Below, piece by piece: positions 24,824 to 33,851 of a stretch of DNA of 62,436 nt; the first letter of the stretch is position 1, and each line of letters begins with the position of its first letter. A program made the translations under genes and the position numbers. Below the pieces are notes generated by a model, which searched no databases, had not been told where the DNA came from, and saw nothing but the letters and a program-made list of their open reading frames with translations. Location: the NCBI GenBank assembly GCA_028821395.1, contig JAPPGP010000003.1, forward strand, positions 1-62,436, given 5' to 3'. Source of the stretch: Defluviicoccus sp. (GTDB lineage: Bacteria; Pseudomonadota; Alphaproteobacteria; MPNO01).

Positions 24824-25786
24824 CTATTTCGTCATGCCGAGTTCCTTGTAGGCCTTCAACGCGCCGGGATGGTGCTCGATACCGGCGTTCTTGAACACCG
24901 CGATCCCCGCTGTGGGGTTCCACGACTTGTAGACCGTCTTCATGTACTTGTTGGTCTTGTCGGTGAAGATGTACTTGACGATGCGATAGATCGTCTCGTC
25001 GGGCACGCTGTCCTGGGCCATGATCGTCGACGGCACGCCGTAGGACTGGGCGTCGGCGACCACGCCGTCGCCGTAATCCGCGGCCTTGATGACATAGGGC
25101 GCGAAGGCCGGGTTCTTGCCGAGCACCGCCTTGAGCTCGTTCGGGGCGAGGGGAATCAGGCGGATCTTGCGGGTCGCCGCCATCGCCGAGACCACCGGGA
25201 CGGGAACGGCGGACGCCACGGCGAAGGCATCGATGTTGCCGTCTCGCAGCGCGTTGCCGGCCTCGCTGAAGCCGAGGAACTGGGCCTTGATCCGGTCGCG
25301 CACGCCGACCGTCCTCAGGATCAGATCGGCGTTGGCCGCGGTGCCGCTGCCCGCCTTGGCGAGCGAGACCCGTTTGCCCGCCAGATCGGCGAAGGACTTG
25401 ATGTCGTCCTTGGCGAGGCTCACCCAGTGGATCGGGGAGATGGTGAGCGCCATCAGCGCGCGGACGTTCTTGGCTGGCGGCTTGCCCTTGAATTTTCCGG
25501 TCGAGGTGACGGCGTTGTAGACCGCGCCGAGATTGGCGAGGCCGAGATTGAGCCCGCCGCCTTCGCGGCTGAGCATCCGCATGTTGGTGGTCGAACCCGC
25601 GGTGGTCCGGGTCGACAGGGTGATGCCGTCGAGATCGCGGGTGATCGCCGTCGACAGCCCGCCGCCCATCAGGAAGTAGCTGCCACCGGGCGAGCTGGTG
25701 CCGAGGACGAGGCTTTGCGCGGTCGCTCCTTGGGCCAGTGCCAGCACCGCCGCCGAGGCGAGCGTTGCCGCAACCAATTTCTTCAT
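24824..25786 (-). CDS. TRAP transporter TAXI-family solute receptor
   Basis: The 320-residue protein has a signal peptide (MKKLVAATLASAAVLALAQG, cleavage near ATAQS). LVLGTSSPGGSYFLMGGGLS is the canonical TAXI start, followed by STRTTAGSTTNMRML, FADLAGKRVSLAKAGSGTAAN and IDAFAVASAVPVP. AAGGAGAC-type sequence lies just before the ATG at 25786. The fused TRAP permease at 25835-27697 is immediately upstream on the same strand (48-base gap), so these two form a complete TAXI-TRAP system. Confidence 0.92.
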   Translation of the reverse strand: MKKLVAATLASAAVLALAQGATAQSLVLGTSSPGGSYFLMGGGLSTAITRDLDGITLSTRTTAGSTTNMRMLSREGGGLNLGLANLGAVYNAVTSTGKFKGKPPAKNVRALMALTISPIHWVSLAKDDIKSFADLAGKRVSLAKAGSGTAANADLILRTVGVRDRIKAQFLGFSEAGNALRDGNIDAFAVASAVPVPVVSAMAATRKIRLIPLAPNELKAVLGKNPAFAPYVIKAADYGDGVVADAQSYGVPSTIMAQDSVPDETIYRIVKYIFTDKTNKYMKTVYKSWNPTAGIAVFKNAGIEHHPGALKAYKELGMTK

Positions 25787-25834
25787 TCCTTGGTCTCCCT
25801 TCCTTGAATTTCCGGCTACCACACTAGCATCGGC

Positions 25835-27697
25835 TCAGCGGTCGGGAACAGCGTCGCCCGCCTCGCGCTTGCGGAACTGCCAGACCGTGAAGACGGCGAA
25901 ACCGGCCGCCGCGATCACCGCGTAGACCCCGGAGGTCAGCACCAGGACGATCCCGATGATGATCGAGAGCACCCGCGCGGCAAGCGACAGCCGGGCATAG
26001 TAGAAGCCCTCGATCCCGGCCGAGATCGCCAGCCCGCCCAGCGCCAGCGAGGCGATGGTGATCGCGATGCTCCACACGCTTCCCTGCAGCAGCAGCCCCG
26101 GCTGATAGACGAACAGCACCGGCAGGTAGAAGATCGCCATCGCCTTGATCATGGCGACGTTGCAGACGGGCCATAGTCGCTGCTTGGAGATCCCGGCCGC
26201 CATGTAGGCGGCAAGCGCCACCGGCGGCGTGACGTTCGAGGCCTGACCCCACCACAGCACCAGCAGATGGGCGGCCATCACCGGAATGCCGAGCTGGATC
26301 AGCGCCGGCGCCGCCAGCGTCGCCAGGATCACATAGGCCGGGATCACCGAAAGCCCCATGCCGAGGATGTAGCCGATCACGAAGATGAACATGACCGTGA
26401 AGGCGAGATTGCTCTCCGCGAGGTCGATGATCATGCCCGTAATGCGGATCCCGGTACCGGGCAGCAGCACCGCGCCGGCGATGATCGAGACCGGGCCGGC
26501 GATGGCGATGATCGGCAGCGAGGCCTTCGCGCCCTCGGCCAGCGCGACGACGATCGCGCGCGGTCCCATCGGCCGCGGGGTCAGCCAGCTCGCCGCGATC
26601 ACGCTCACGATGGCCAGCATGCCGATGCGCCTGAGCGAGTAGTCGAGATAGACCATCGCGACCACCACCGCGATCGGCACGAGATAGGCCCAGCCCTGCT
26701 TCAGGGTGGCGCGGAAGGACGGGCAGTCTTCGGCCGGCAGGCCCTTCAGGCCGTTGCGCCGGGCGTAGAAATGGACTTGTAGGTAGACGTTGAGGAAATA
26801 GAGCAGCGCCGGGATCGTCGCCGCTAGCACGATCTCCCCGTAGGAGAAGCCGGTCAGCGCCACCATGATGAAGGCCGACGCCCCCATCACCGGCGGCATG
26901 ATGGTCCCGCCGGTCGAGGCTGCGGCCTCTATCCCGGCGGCCACCGCCGGCCGGTAGCCGGTCTTCATCATGATCGGGATCGTGATGCTGCCGGTGATCG
27001 CGACATTGGCCGAGGCCGAGCCCGAGATGCTGGCGGTGATGAAGGACGAGCCGACCGCGGCCTTCGCCCCGCCGCCCGGGCGGGTGCCGAGGAAGGAGAG
27101 GCAGAGATCGGTGAAGTAGTCCGACGCGCCGGAGCGGATCAGGAAGGTGCCGAACACCAGGAACAGGAACAGGTTGGAGGCGAGCACGTAGGTGATCGAG
27201 CCGTAGAGGCCGTCGGTCTGGGCATAGAGCGCCGTCGCGATCTGGCGCAGGTCGAACCCGCTATGGACGAACGGCCAGGGGACCCACGCGCCGAAATAGA
27301 GGAACAGCAGGAACGCGCCCGAGATGATCGCCATCGCCAGGCCGAGCGCCCGCCGCCCGCCCTCGATGACGCCCAAAATCATGATCCAGCCGACGGCCAT
27401 GTCGAAATCGCCAATATCGAAACCCTCGTTCTCGGCGAAGTAGAGGTAGCGGTCGTTGAACCGGAAGGTGGCGTAGGTCACCGCGAGCAGGAAGACGACA
27501 TCGAACGCCCGGGACGGGATGGTTCGGGCCAGCGGATGCACGCAGATCGCGAGCGCCACGCCGGCATAGATGAAGAGGCTGCGGTCGAGCGCGGGGCTGA
27601 AGGTGCCCCAGGTCGCGACATAGAGGTAGTAGCAGGTCGTGGCCAGCCCGATCAGGAATCCGAGCTTCTTCCATTCGCCGCGGAACGCTGCGGCCAT
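25835..27697 (-). CDS. TRAP transporter permease, fused 4TM/12TM type
   Basis: The 620-residue inner-membrane protein has about 15-16 hydrophobic segments. The N-terminal third is the DctQ-like part; the rest is DctM-like with GSSFITASISGSASANVAITG, GIEAAASTGGTIMPPVMGAS and LLVLWWGQASNVTPPVALAA. The length equals the typical fused TAXI permease, unlike the longer homologue at 18400. It is followed by its TAXI receptor. It is divergent from the cyclodeaminase-like gene at 27803 with about 105 bases between, so a common regulatory region is likely. Confidence 0.92.
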   Translation of the reverse strand: MAAAFRGEWKKLGFLIGLATTCYYLYVATWGTFSPALDRSLFIYAGVALAICVHPLARTIPSRAFDVVFLLAVTYATFRFNDRYLYFAENEGFDIGDFDMAVGWIMILGVIEGGRRALGLAMAIISGAFLLFLYFGAWVPWPFVHSGFDLRQIATALYAQTDGLYGSITYVLASNLFLFLVFGTFLIRSGASDYFTDLCLSFLGTRPGGGAKAAVGSSFITASISGSASANVAITGSITIPIMMKTGYRPAVAAGIEAAASTGGTIMPPVMGASAFIMVALTGFSYGEIVLAATIPALLYFLNVYLQVHFYARRNGLKGLPAEDCPSFRATLKQGWAYLVPIAVVVAMVYLDYSLRRIGMLAIVSVIAASWLTPRPMGPRAIVVALAEGAKASLPIIAIAGPVSIIAGAVLLPGTGIRITGMIIDLAESNLAFTVMFIFVIGYILGMGLSVIPAYVILATLAAPALIQLGIPVMAAHLLVLWWGQASNVTPPVALAAYMAAGISKQRLWPVCNVAMIKAMAIFYLPVLFVYQPGLLLQGSVWSIAITIASLALGGLAISAGIEGFYYARLSLAARVLSIIIGIVLVLTSGVYAVIAAAGFAVFTVWQFRKREAGDAVPDR

Positions 27698-27802
27698 GCC
27701 TTGCCGGTCGCCCAGAGCGCCTCTCCCCCGCCCGCTACCCCGCTATACTCGCGATCCGGATTACCTCCGTCCAGCCAGGGACGCACAACAAGGACGAGAA
27801 CG

Positions 27803-28795
27803 GTGTCGGCGCTGAGGGTGCTCAAGGAAGCCGATCTCAAGGCGGTGCTCGACGTGCCCACGGGGATCGAGATCGTCGAACGCACGTTCCGCGACCTCGG
27901 CACCCGGGACATATTCCGTCTTTCGGAGCCGGCCGCCCTGTTCGGCGGCTCCGGGATCGGCAAGGCCGCGCGCTACAAGTCCAAGGGCGCGACCCTGATT
28001 TCCGAGAACGTCACCGGGATCCGGCTGATCAGCGACGTGGCGAGGGAGCACGGTTTCCGCTCCCACCACATGCTGGTCGTGTTCGACGACGCGACCGGCG
28101 CGCCGATCGGGCTGTTGAACGAGACCTGGCTGCACCGGTTCCGCACCGCGCTGACCGCTGTGGTCGCGGCCAAGCACCTGGCGCGGCCGGAGTCCCGGGT
28201 GCTCGCGCTGATCGGTGCGGGTTCCATTGCCGCCGAGCTGTTTCCGGCGATGACCCGGACCTTCCGGCTCGACGAAGTCCGCGTCGTCGCGCGCCGGTTG
28301 GAGAGCGCCGGGGCCTTCTGCCGCAGGTTTGCCTCCGAGCCCGCCCGGTTCGTCGCCATGCGCGAGCCGCTCGACGCGCTCGACGGCGCCGATATCGCGA
28401 TCACCCTGACCCTGGCCCAATCTCCGGTGGTCCGGCCCGGCATGCTGTCGCCGGGCGCCTTCCTGTGCTCGATGGGCGAGACCGAGGAGGTCGCGTTCGG
28501 CGTGCTCGACGAGGCCGACGTGTTCGTCGTCGACGATTTCGAGTATGCCACGGTGCTGGGCGATATCGAGGCGTGGCTGCGCGGCGGCCGCATCGGCCGG
28601 GCCGCGCTGGAGGCCCGGGTGGACGGCCATATCGGCGAGGTCGTCGCCGGGACCAGGCCGTTCCGCCAGAACGACGGCCAGCGCATATTCGCGATCGTGC
28701 AGGGCATGGCGATCTGCGACCTCGCGCTCGCCCGCCACGCGCTGACCGAGGCGGAGAGACGAGGGCTGGGCGGGAGCCTCGACCTGTTCGGCTGA
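27803..28795 (+). CDS. ornithine cyclodeaminase / mu-crystallin family protein
   Basis: The 330-residue protein starts at GTG 27803 after AAGGACGAG. It has KSKGATLISENVTGIRL in the substrate region, the Lys/Arg-rich RFRTALTAVVAAKHLARP helix, a good GAGSIAAELFPAM dinucleotide-binding loop, GADIAITLTLAQSPVV and SMGETEEV. It probably reduces or deaminates a cyclic or branched imino/amino acid using NAD(P). It is divergent from the TAXI-TRAP operon and converges with the maleate-isomerase-like gene only 4 bases away. It could act on an amino acid imported by that transporter; that is inference. Confidence 0.85.
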   Translation: MSALRVLKEADLKAVLDVPTGIEIVERTFRDLGTRDIFRLSEPAALFGGSGIGKAARYKSKGATLISENVTGIRLISDVAREHGFRSHHMLVVFDDATGAPIGLLNETWLHRFRTALTAVVAAKHLARPESRVLALIGAGSIAAELFPAMTRTFRLDEVRVVARRLESAGAFCRRFASEPARFVAMREPLDALDGADIAITLTLAQSPVVRPGMLSPGAFLCSMGETEEVAFGVLDEADVFVVDDFEYATVLGDIEAWLRGGRIGRAALEARVDGHIGEVVAGTRPFRQNDGQRIFAIVQGMAICDLALARHALTEAERRGLGGSLDLFG

Positions 28796-28799
28796 GCTC

Positions 28800-29561
28800 T
28801 CAGTGCCGGGTCAGCAGGCGCCCGTAGCCTTCCACCGGGATCGTCGATCCCATCGCCCGCAGGCAGCGCCAGAACGTTGCCTGGTTGCTGGTCACCACGG
28901 GCTTGCCGAGCTCGCCTTCGAGGCGTTCGATCAGGTCGAGCGACGGCAGGTTGGTGCAGCTTATGAAGACCGCATCGGCGTCCGGCCGGTCGACCCGCCG
29001 CGCCAGTTCACAGGTGGTCTCCAGGGGAACCCGGCCGATGCCGGCACGTTCGGACGCGGTCTTGCCGAGCTGGAGGCCCTCGACGGAAACGACCTCGAAC
29101 CGCTGCTCGGCAAGCCATTCGGTCTCGCGCCGGTTGACGAAATCGGTCCTGGGCGTGGCCAGTGCGATGCGCCGCGCGCCGAGCGCCTGCAGCCCCGCGA
29201 CGACCGCATCGGAGGTCAGCACCGCCGGCGCACCCGTCATCCGCGTCATCGCCTCGGTCAGAACCTCGCCGGGAAAGAAATAGGTGCACGACGTGCAGCC
29301 GAAGGCGACTACGTCGACACGCGCCGAGCCCAGATCGCGGGCGGCGCCTTCGACGTTTTCGGCGATCTGCCGGTAGAGTGCCGGCGCCTGCGGCCCGTCC
29401 TGGAAGGCGCGCGCGACGTGGACGGCAAGCCCCGCCGGCGCCATCCGGTGAAACTCCGGCTCGATGCTGGTATTGGTCGAGGGGCAGATCAGCCCAATCT
29501 TGCCGAGTCCCGCGTAGGGGCCGGCGGCGGGAAGGCTATCGGCCATCCGCGCCGCCCGCAT
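28800..29561 (-). CDS. maleate isomerase / Asp-Glu racemase superfamily protein
   Basis: The 253-residue protein has both active-site cysteine regions of the superfamily: FGCTSCTYF (Cys89) in the first half and ISCTNLPS in the second, plus LICPSTNTSIEPEF near the start. That N-terminal CPSTN pattern and the two-Cys layout are as in maleate cis-trans isomerase and arylmalonate decarboxylase-like proteins. The start at 29561 overlaps the upstream gene stop by 26 bases; Met6 at 29546 is an alternative. It is the last gene of the long minus-strand run, directly after the ring-opening amidohydrolase. It may isomerise or decarboxylate the released dicarboxylate. Confidence 0.85.
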   Translation of the reverse strand: MRAARMADSLPAAGPYAGLGKIGLICPSTNTSIEPEFHRMAPAGLAVHVARAFQDGPQAPALYRQIAENVEGAARDLGSARVDVVAFGCTSCTYFFPGEVLTEAMTRMTGAPAVLTSDAVVAGLQALGARRIALATPRTDFVNRRETEWLAEQRFEVVSVEGLQLGKTASERAGIGRVPLETTCELARRVDRPDADAVFISCTNLPSLDLIERLEGELGKPVVTSNQATFWRCLRAMGSTIPVEGYGRLLTRH

Positions 29562-30624
29562 CCGCGATACAGGCGCACAAACCTCCGCCCGGCGGCGCCT
29601 GGTGCTCGGTTCCCCCGCTGACGAAGACCCGCCCGGTGCCGATCATCCCGCCGATCACCCCGCTCGCGGTCGCCCGCATGTGCTTGTCGGGGTCGAGGTC
29701 GCTGTGGAACACCGTCGTGCGCTCGCCGCGCACCCGCCCGTCCGGCGCAACGCCCGCCTTCACGAACACCGCACGGAGCTTCTCGGGCGAGACGACCTCG
29801 CCGGCCCGGTCGAGGCCGCAGCCGGCCGTTCGGAACAGGTGCTTCAGAGAACGCGCGTCGAGAATGTCGGCCATCGGCCCGGAGAACACCCTGGTCGAGC
29901 CGCCGGCGCCCGGCCGGTTGCCGAGGACCAGGACCTCGCCGACCTCCACCTCCGTGCCCGAAAAGCTCATCGTCCGCCGCGAATGGCGGTCCAGGTCGAC
30001 GCCGATCCGCGTGTCCCCGATCTCTTCTTCGGACAATTCGCCCAGCGCCAGCGCGACGCCGAGCGCGGCCGCGCCCCGGGACTGCCCGCTCGACCCGGCC
30101 CGGGCGACGATCGCCGGATCGCCGGTCGCCGCGGCGTCCCGGTGGCTGAGTATCGGGCTCTTGACCAGGACCAGGGCGACCCGATCCGGGGCGAGCCCGG
30201 CTTCCGCCATCGCCGCCTCCGCCGCGCCGGCGATCAGCCGGGCATGGGTCCGCGTGACCAGCTCGCCTGCCGTCATCGCTCGGGTCCGTCCGCCGCCGAT
30301 GACCAGGCGCTCCTCGTCGCCGCCGCTGTCGTCGTCGATGGCCGCCAGCACGTAGACCACCGGGCTCAGCACGCCCTCGGAGCCGGTCGAGAAGATGAGG
30401 GTGGAAGCGCCGAGCAGCTCCGCGCCGCCGATGCGTTCTATCGTCCGCTCGGCGGCCGACAGCGCGAGCTCGCGCGAGAAATCGTTGATCGTCGCGGTGC
30501 CTTCCGTCTTGGCGACCAGCGCCAGGCGCGCGATGTCGCCGGTCGGCAGCTCGGAGAGAATGCGTTCGAGGCCCGCCACGTCGCCGGGGCCGTCGGTCGC
30601 GTAAGAGTCGACATGGACACGCAT
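29536..30624 (-). CDS. ring-opening amidohydrolase (cyanuric acid amidohydrolase / barbiturase family)
   Basis: The 362-residue protein has the three-fold repeat of this small family. Each repeat supplies a Lys and a Ser: LVAKTEGTATINDFSREL with LIFSTGSEGVLSP (repeat 1), LVKSPILSHRD with SSGQSRGAAALG (repeat 2) and VKAGVAPDGRVRGERTTVFH with FVSGGTEHQAPPGGG (repeat 3). The family opens cyanuric acid to carboxybiuret, or barbiturate to ureidomalonate. An amidase-signature protein lies immediately upstream, as AtzE does in the s-triazine pathway and ureidomalonase does in oxidative pyrimidine degradation. Which ring is used cannot be read from sequence. The ATG at 30624 is 16 bases after the amidase stop. 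Confidence 0.87.
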   Translation of the reverse strand: MRVHVDSYATDGPGDVAGLERILSELPTGDIARLALVAKTEGTATINDFSRELALSAAERTIERIGGAELLGASTLIFSTGSEGVLSPVVYVLAAIDDDSGGDEERLVIGGGRTRAMTAGELVTRTHARLIAGAAEAAMAEAGLAPDRVALVLVKSPILSHRDAAATGDPAIVARAGSSGQSRGAAALGVALALGELSEEEIGDTRIGVDLDRHSRRTMSFSGTEVEVGEVLVLGNRPGAGGSTRVFSGPMADILDARSLKHLFRTAGCGLDRAGEVVSPEKLRAVFVKAGVAPDGRVRGERTTVFHSDLDPDKHMRATASGVIGGMIGTGRVFVSGGTEHQAPPGGGLCACIADAGGADGR

Positions 30625-30640
30625 GGGCAGGAGCGGTCCG

Positions 30641-32011
30641 CTACGTGGCGAGGAACGATTCGACGAACCAGCGTCCCCGAAGCGCGAGGTCGTAATCCTC
30701 GCGGGGGTGGCCGAGCAGCTGTATCCCCATCGGCAGGCCGCGGTCGGCCAGCAAGGGCAGGTTCCAGGCCGGTGCCCCGAGGCAGGATGACACGTCGCCA
30801 TAGACCGGATCGCCCACCGCCATGCCGACCGGCGGAGGTCCCTTGGCCGACAGCGTCAAATAGCCGTCGAACGCGCCGTCGAGCGCGGCGAACGTCCGCC
30901 GCAGCTCCTCGCGCATGGCGAGGCGATCACGGTAGTCCTCCGGCGAAAGCGCCTCGCCCCAGGTCAGGCGCTCGAGAACCGCTTCGCTCAGAAGATCGCC
31001 CTCCATGTCGCGGTATCCCCGGGTCGGCCAGCGCATCTCGTAGGCGAAGATGTCGAACATGAAATCCGGGATCGTGAGAAGGGCATTCTCCAGGGCGTCG
31101 AGGCGTTCGTCTTCTTGACGCGCGACGATTTCGACGCCCCGGCTGGCGACATCCGACAGGAACCTCTCGAAAACCTCCCTGGTCTCGTCCTCGGTATCCG
31201 GCCAGGCGCGGGTCTCGAGGCGAGCGAGTCGGCGCGGCTTGACCGTCCGCTCCAGCTCGGGCCGGCCGAACAGGCCCGGCTGGCCGGGGTCGCCGCCGAC
31301 GGTTTTCGAGATATGGAACGCCGTACGCCAGCAATCTTCGAGAGAGCCGGCATGCACGCCGAGCACGCTTTGGCTCGGCGACATCGAGTGCCCGCCGCCG
31401 CGGTTGAGCGCGCCGAAGGTGGGCTTGAGCGCGTAGTTGCCGCAATAGCCGGCGGGCCTCTGGATCGAGCCCCTGACCTGGCTTCCGCTGCCCGCCGGCA
31501 CCATGCCCGCGCCGATCGCCGCCGCGGTGCCGCTCGACGAGCCGCCCGGGGTGCGGGTCGGATCGAAGGGGTTGCGGGTCGGCCCCGGCGTGGCCTGGCC
31601 GAACTCGGTGGTCACGGTCTTGCCGACGATTCCCGCTCCGCCCTGGCGTAGCGCGTCGACATGGGCGGCGTCCCGAATCGACTGCCATCCCGCGTAGACC
31701 GGGCTGTTCATCTGGGTCGGCATGTCGACGGTTTCGTACAGATCCTTGATGCAGACCGGCATGCCGTCGACCGCGGACAGCGGGCGGTTCTGCCGGTAGC
31801 GTTCCGAGGATCGGTCCGCCGCCTCGCGCGCGCCTTCGACATTGGCGACGACGAACGCCTTCACCTCGGGCTCGCGGGCCTCGATCGCCTCAAGGCAGCG
31901 TTCGAGATAGGCCCGCGGCGTGTCGCCGCCGTCGAGAAACGCCGGGATGGAATCGTGGAAGCTGCGCAGCTCCGGGTTGCGCGGATCGTAGGGCCGGCGG
32001 GCGCCGCTCAT
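30641..32011 (-). CDS. amidase signature family protein
   Basis: The 456-residue protein contains the Ser-cisSer-Lys triad: Lys89 in VCIKDLYE, the cis-Ser region TPGGSSSGTAAA (156-163) and nucleophile Ser182 in SQVRGSIQRPAGYCG. It ends with MGIQLLGHPREDYDL as usual. ATG 32011 is preferred over the frame start at 32038 because AAGGAGG lies 7 bases upstream. It acts in the cytoplasm on a linear amide, carbamate or ureide. Position next to the ring-opening amidohydrolase suggests it takes the opened product. Confidence 0.92.
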   Translation of the reverse strand: MSGARRPYDPRNPELRSFHDSIPAFLDGGDTPRAYLERCLEAIEAREPEVKAFVVANVEGAREAADRSSERYRQNRPLSAVDGMPVCIKDLYETVDMPTQMNSPVYAGWQSIRDAAHVDALRQGGAGIVGKTVTTEFGQATPGPTRNPFDPTRTPGGSSSGTAAAIGAGMVPAGSGSQVRGSIQRPAGYCGNYALKPTFGALNRGGGHSMSPSQSVLGVHAGSLEDCWRTAFHISKTVGGDPGQPGLFGRPELERTVKPRRLARLETRAWPDTEDETREVFERFLSDVASRGVEIVARQEDERLDALENALLTIPDFMFDIFAYEMRWPTRGYRDMEGDLLSEAVLERLTWGEALSPEDYRDRLAMREELRRTFAALDGAFDGYLTLSAKGPPPVGMAVGDPVYGDVSSCLGAPAWNLPLLADRGLPMGIQLLGHPREDYDLALRGRWFVESFLAT

Positions 32012-32039
32012 CCTGTCCCTCCTTGGGAAGACCGCCACA

Positions 32040-32918
32040 TCAGAGGCTGCGCGCGTAGTCGAGGATCAGCCGGTTGAAGGCCTCTGGGTGCTCTCGGTAG
32101 CTGAAATGTCCCGAATGGTTGAAGACGTGCATCTCGGTCCGCGGCTCCCTGTGCACCATGATCTCGTAGAGCCCGAAGCCCTGGTCGATGGTCGCCGTCG
32201 GGTCGTTGAGCCCCCAGACGATCAGGTTGGGGCGCTTTGTGCCGGCGCTCATCAGCCGGTCGAAGGTGTCGCTCTTCTGCCGCGCGAGCTGCGGCACGAA
32301 CACCCGGTCGAGCAGCCCTTCGTCGAGCATCTTGCGGACCGACTCCAGGTATTTCGGCAGAGCGGCCACCCGCATCAGCTCGTCGAGCCAGTCCTCGGTG
32401 ACGATCTTCGGGTTCCAGGAATAGTTCTCCAGCACCCAGCGCTGGCTCTCGCGGCTGAGATAGGGCTTGGGCGTGTCGGTGAAGACGATGTGGTTGCGGC
32501 CCTGACCGGGGCCGAGCGTGTTGGTGTCGACCATGATGTTGGACTTGATGCGCGCGGGATTCTCCAGCGTCATGCGGCAGGTGAGATAGGCGCCGCGCGA
32601 GTGGCCGACGATGTGGCAGTCGTGGAGATCGAGCGCGTCGAGAAAGCCGAGCGCGTGGCGCACCACCCGCGCCATGGTGTAGTCGTCGTCGGTCTCCGGG
32701 TTGCCGGTGTAGCCCTGGCCGATCTTGTCGACCGCGATCACCCGGCATTCCCCGGCCAGGGAGTCGAAATTGAGGTTCCAGTCGGCCGCGCAGTCGGCGC
32801 CGTGATGCGAGCCGAAATTGCCGCCGTGGAACAGCACGACCGTCTCGCCCGCCCCCTTGTCGAAATAGCGCGTGCCGATCCCCTCGACATCGACGAATTT
32901 CGCCTGAGAAAAATCCAT
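32040..32918 (-). CDS. alpha/beta-hydrolase, meta-cleavage-product-hydrolase-like
   Basis: The 292-residue single-domain hydrolase has oxyanion loop HGGNFGS (31-37), nucleophile elbow GHSRGA (Ser107), acid in VWGLNDPTA and His in FNHSGHFSYREHP. The N-terminal VDVEGIGTRYFDKG strand pair and GGNFGS loop match C-C hydrolases such as BphD-like enzymes, but esterases and amidases share this layout. It is one of four closely related small hydrolases in this operon. The elbow has Ala where the other three have Gly (GHSRGG), the most divergent of the set. Confidence 0.87.
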   Translation of the reverse strand: MDFSQAKFVDVEGIGTRYFDKGAGETVVLFHGGNFGSHHGADCAADWNLNFDSLAGECRVIAVDKIGQGYTGNPETDDDYTMARVVRHALGFLDALDLHDCHIVGHSRGAYLTCRMTLENPARIKSNIMVDTNTLGPGQGRNHIVFTDTPKPYLSRESQRWVLENYSWNPKIVTEDWLDELMRVAALPKYLESVRKMLDEGLLDRVFVPQLARQKSDTFDRLMSAGTKRPNLIVWGLNDPTATIDQGFGLYEIMVHREPRTEMHVFNHSGHFSYREHPEAFNRLILDYARSL

Positions 32919-32947
32919 TTCCGCCTCCCTCGTCTCCGTGCGGCCGT

Positions 32948-33826
32948 TCAAGGCGCGTGAATGAAGCTTCGGACCACCTCGTTGAACCGCTCGGGGTGCT
33001 CGCGGAAGCTGTAATGGCCCGACCGGTTGAAGATCTGCCAGCGCGCCCGGCGCTCCTTCTCGGCGAGGATGCGGTAGAGCCCCATCGCCTGTTCGCGCGA
33101 CACCGTGGGGTCGTCGCTGCCCCAGACCTGGAGGACCGGGCGCTGGATGCCGCGGGTCGCGAGGATGCGGAACATCTCCTCCTTCTGGGTGAGGATGCCC
33201 GGCAGGAATTTGGTCCACTGGAGACCGTCTTCGGACATCTTGTGCACCGCCTCGGCGTATTTGGGCTGCTTCGAAATCTCCACCATGGCGTCGATCCACG
33301 CATCCGAGATGTGGTCGTGCCCGTATGAGTACTTCTCCACCACCCAGCGCTGGCTCGCGGCGCTCAGCGCCGGTTTCGGCATGTTGGCGAACACGAACTC
33401 GTTGCGCCCGATTCCCGGCGCGCAGGTGTTGCTGTCGACGATGGTGCAGCTCTTGACCAGCTCGGGATGCTCGACGGTCAGCCGGCAAACGAGATAGCCG
33501 CCCCGCGAATGGCCCACCAGATGCGCGCCCTCGATACCCAGCGCGCGCAGCGTCGCATATGCGTGCTGGACGGTCGCGTGCATGGTGTAGTCGTCGTCCG
33601 TCCTGGGATTGCCGGTGTAGCCCTGGCCCAGCTTGTCGACGGCGAAGACGCGGAACCATTTGGCGAGGCCGTCGAAGTTCAGGTCCCAGTCGTCGGCCGA
33701 GCAGGCGCCCGTGGTCGAGCCGAAGGCGCCGCCATGCACCAGCACCACGGTTTCGCCCGAGCCCCGCTCGAAATAGCGGGTGCGCACCCCCTCCACGTCG
33801 ACGAATCTTGCGTCCGGTATCGGCAT
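32948..33826 (-). CDS. alpha/beta-hydrolase, meta-cleavage-product-hydrolase-like
   Basis: This 292-residue protein has HGGAFGS (31-37), GHSRGG with Ser107, VWGSDDPTVS for the acid and FNRSGHYSFREHP for the catalytic His. It is very similar in length and layout to its neighbour at 32040 (both 292 residues, 29 bases apart), so the pair arose by tandem duplication. Both sit between the dppC permease and the amidase gene. The product is soluble. Substrate unknown; a cytosolic ester, amide or beta-diketone is plausible. Confidence 0.88.
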   Translation of the reverse strand: MPIPDARFVDVEGVRTRYFERGSGETVVLVHGGAFGSTTGACSADDWDLNFDGLAKWFRVFAVDKLGQGYTGNPRTDDDYTMHATVQHAYATLRALGIEGAHLVGHSRGGYLVCRLTVEHPELVKSCTIVDSNTCAPGIGRNEFVFANMPKPALSAASQRWVVEKYSYGHDHISDAWIDAMVEISKQPKYAEAVHKMSEDGLQWTKFLPGILTQKEEMFRILATRGIQRPVLQVWGSDDPTVSREQAMGLYRILAEKERRARWQIFNRSGHYSFREHPERFNEVVRSFIHAP

Positions 33827-33851
33827 TCGCTCCTCCCGCGACCGCGTTGTT

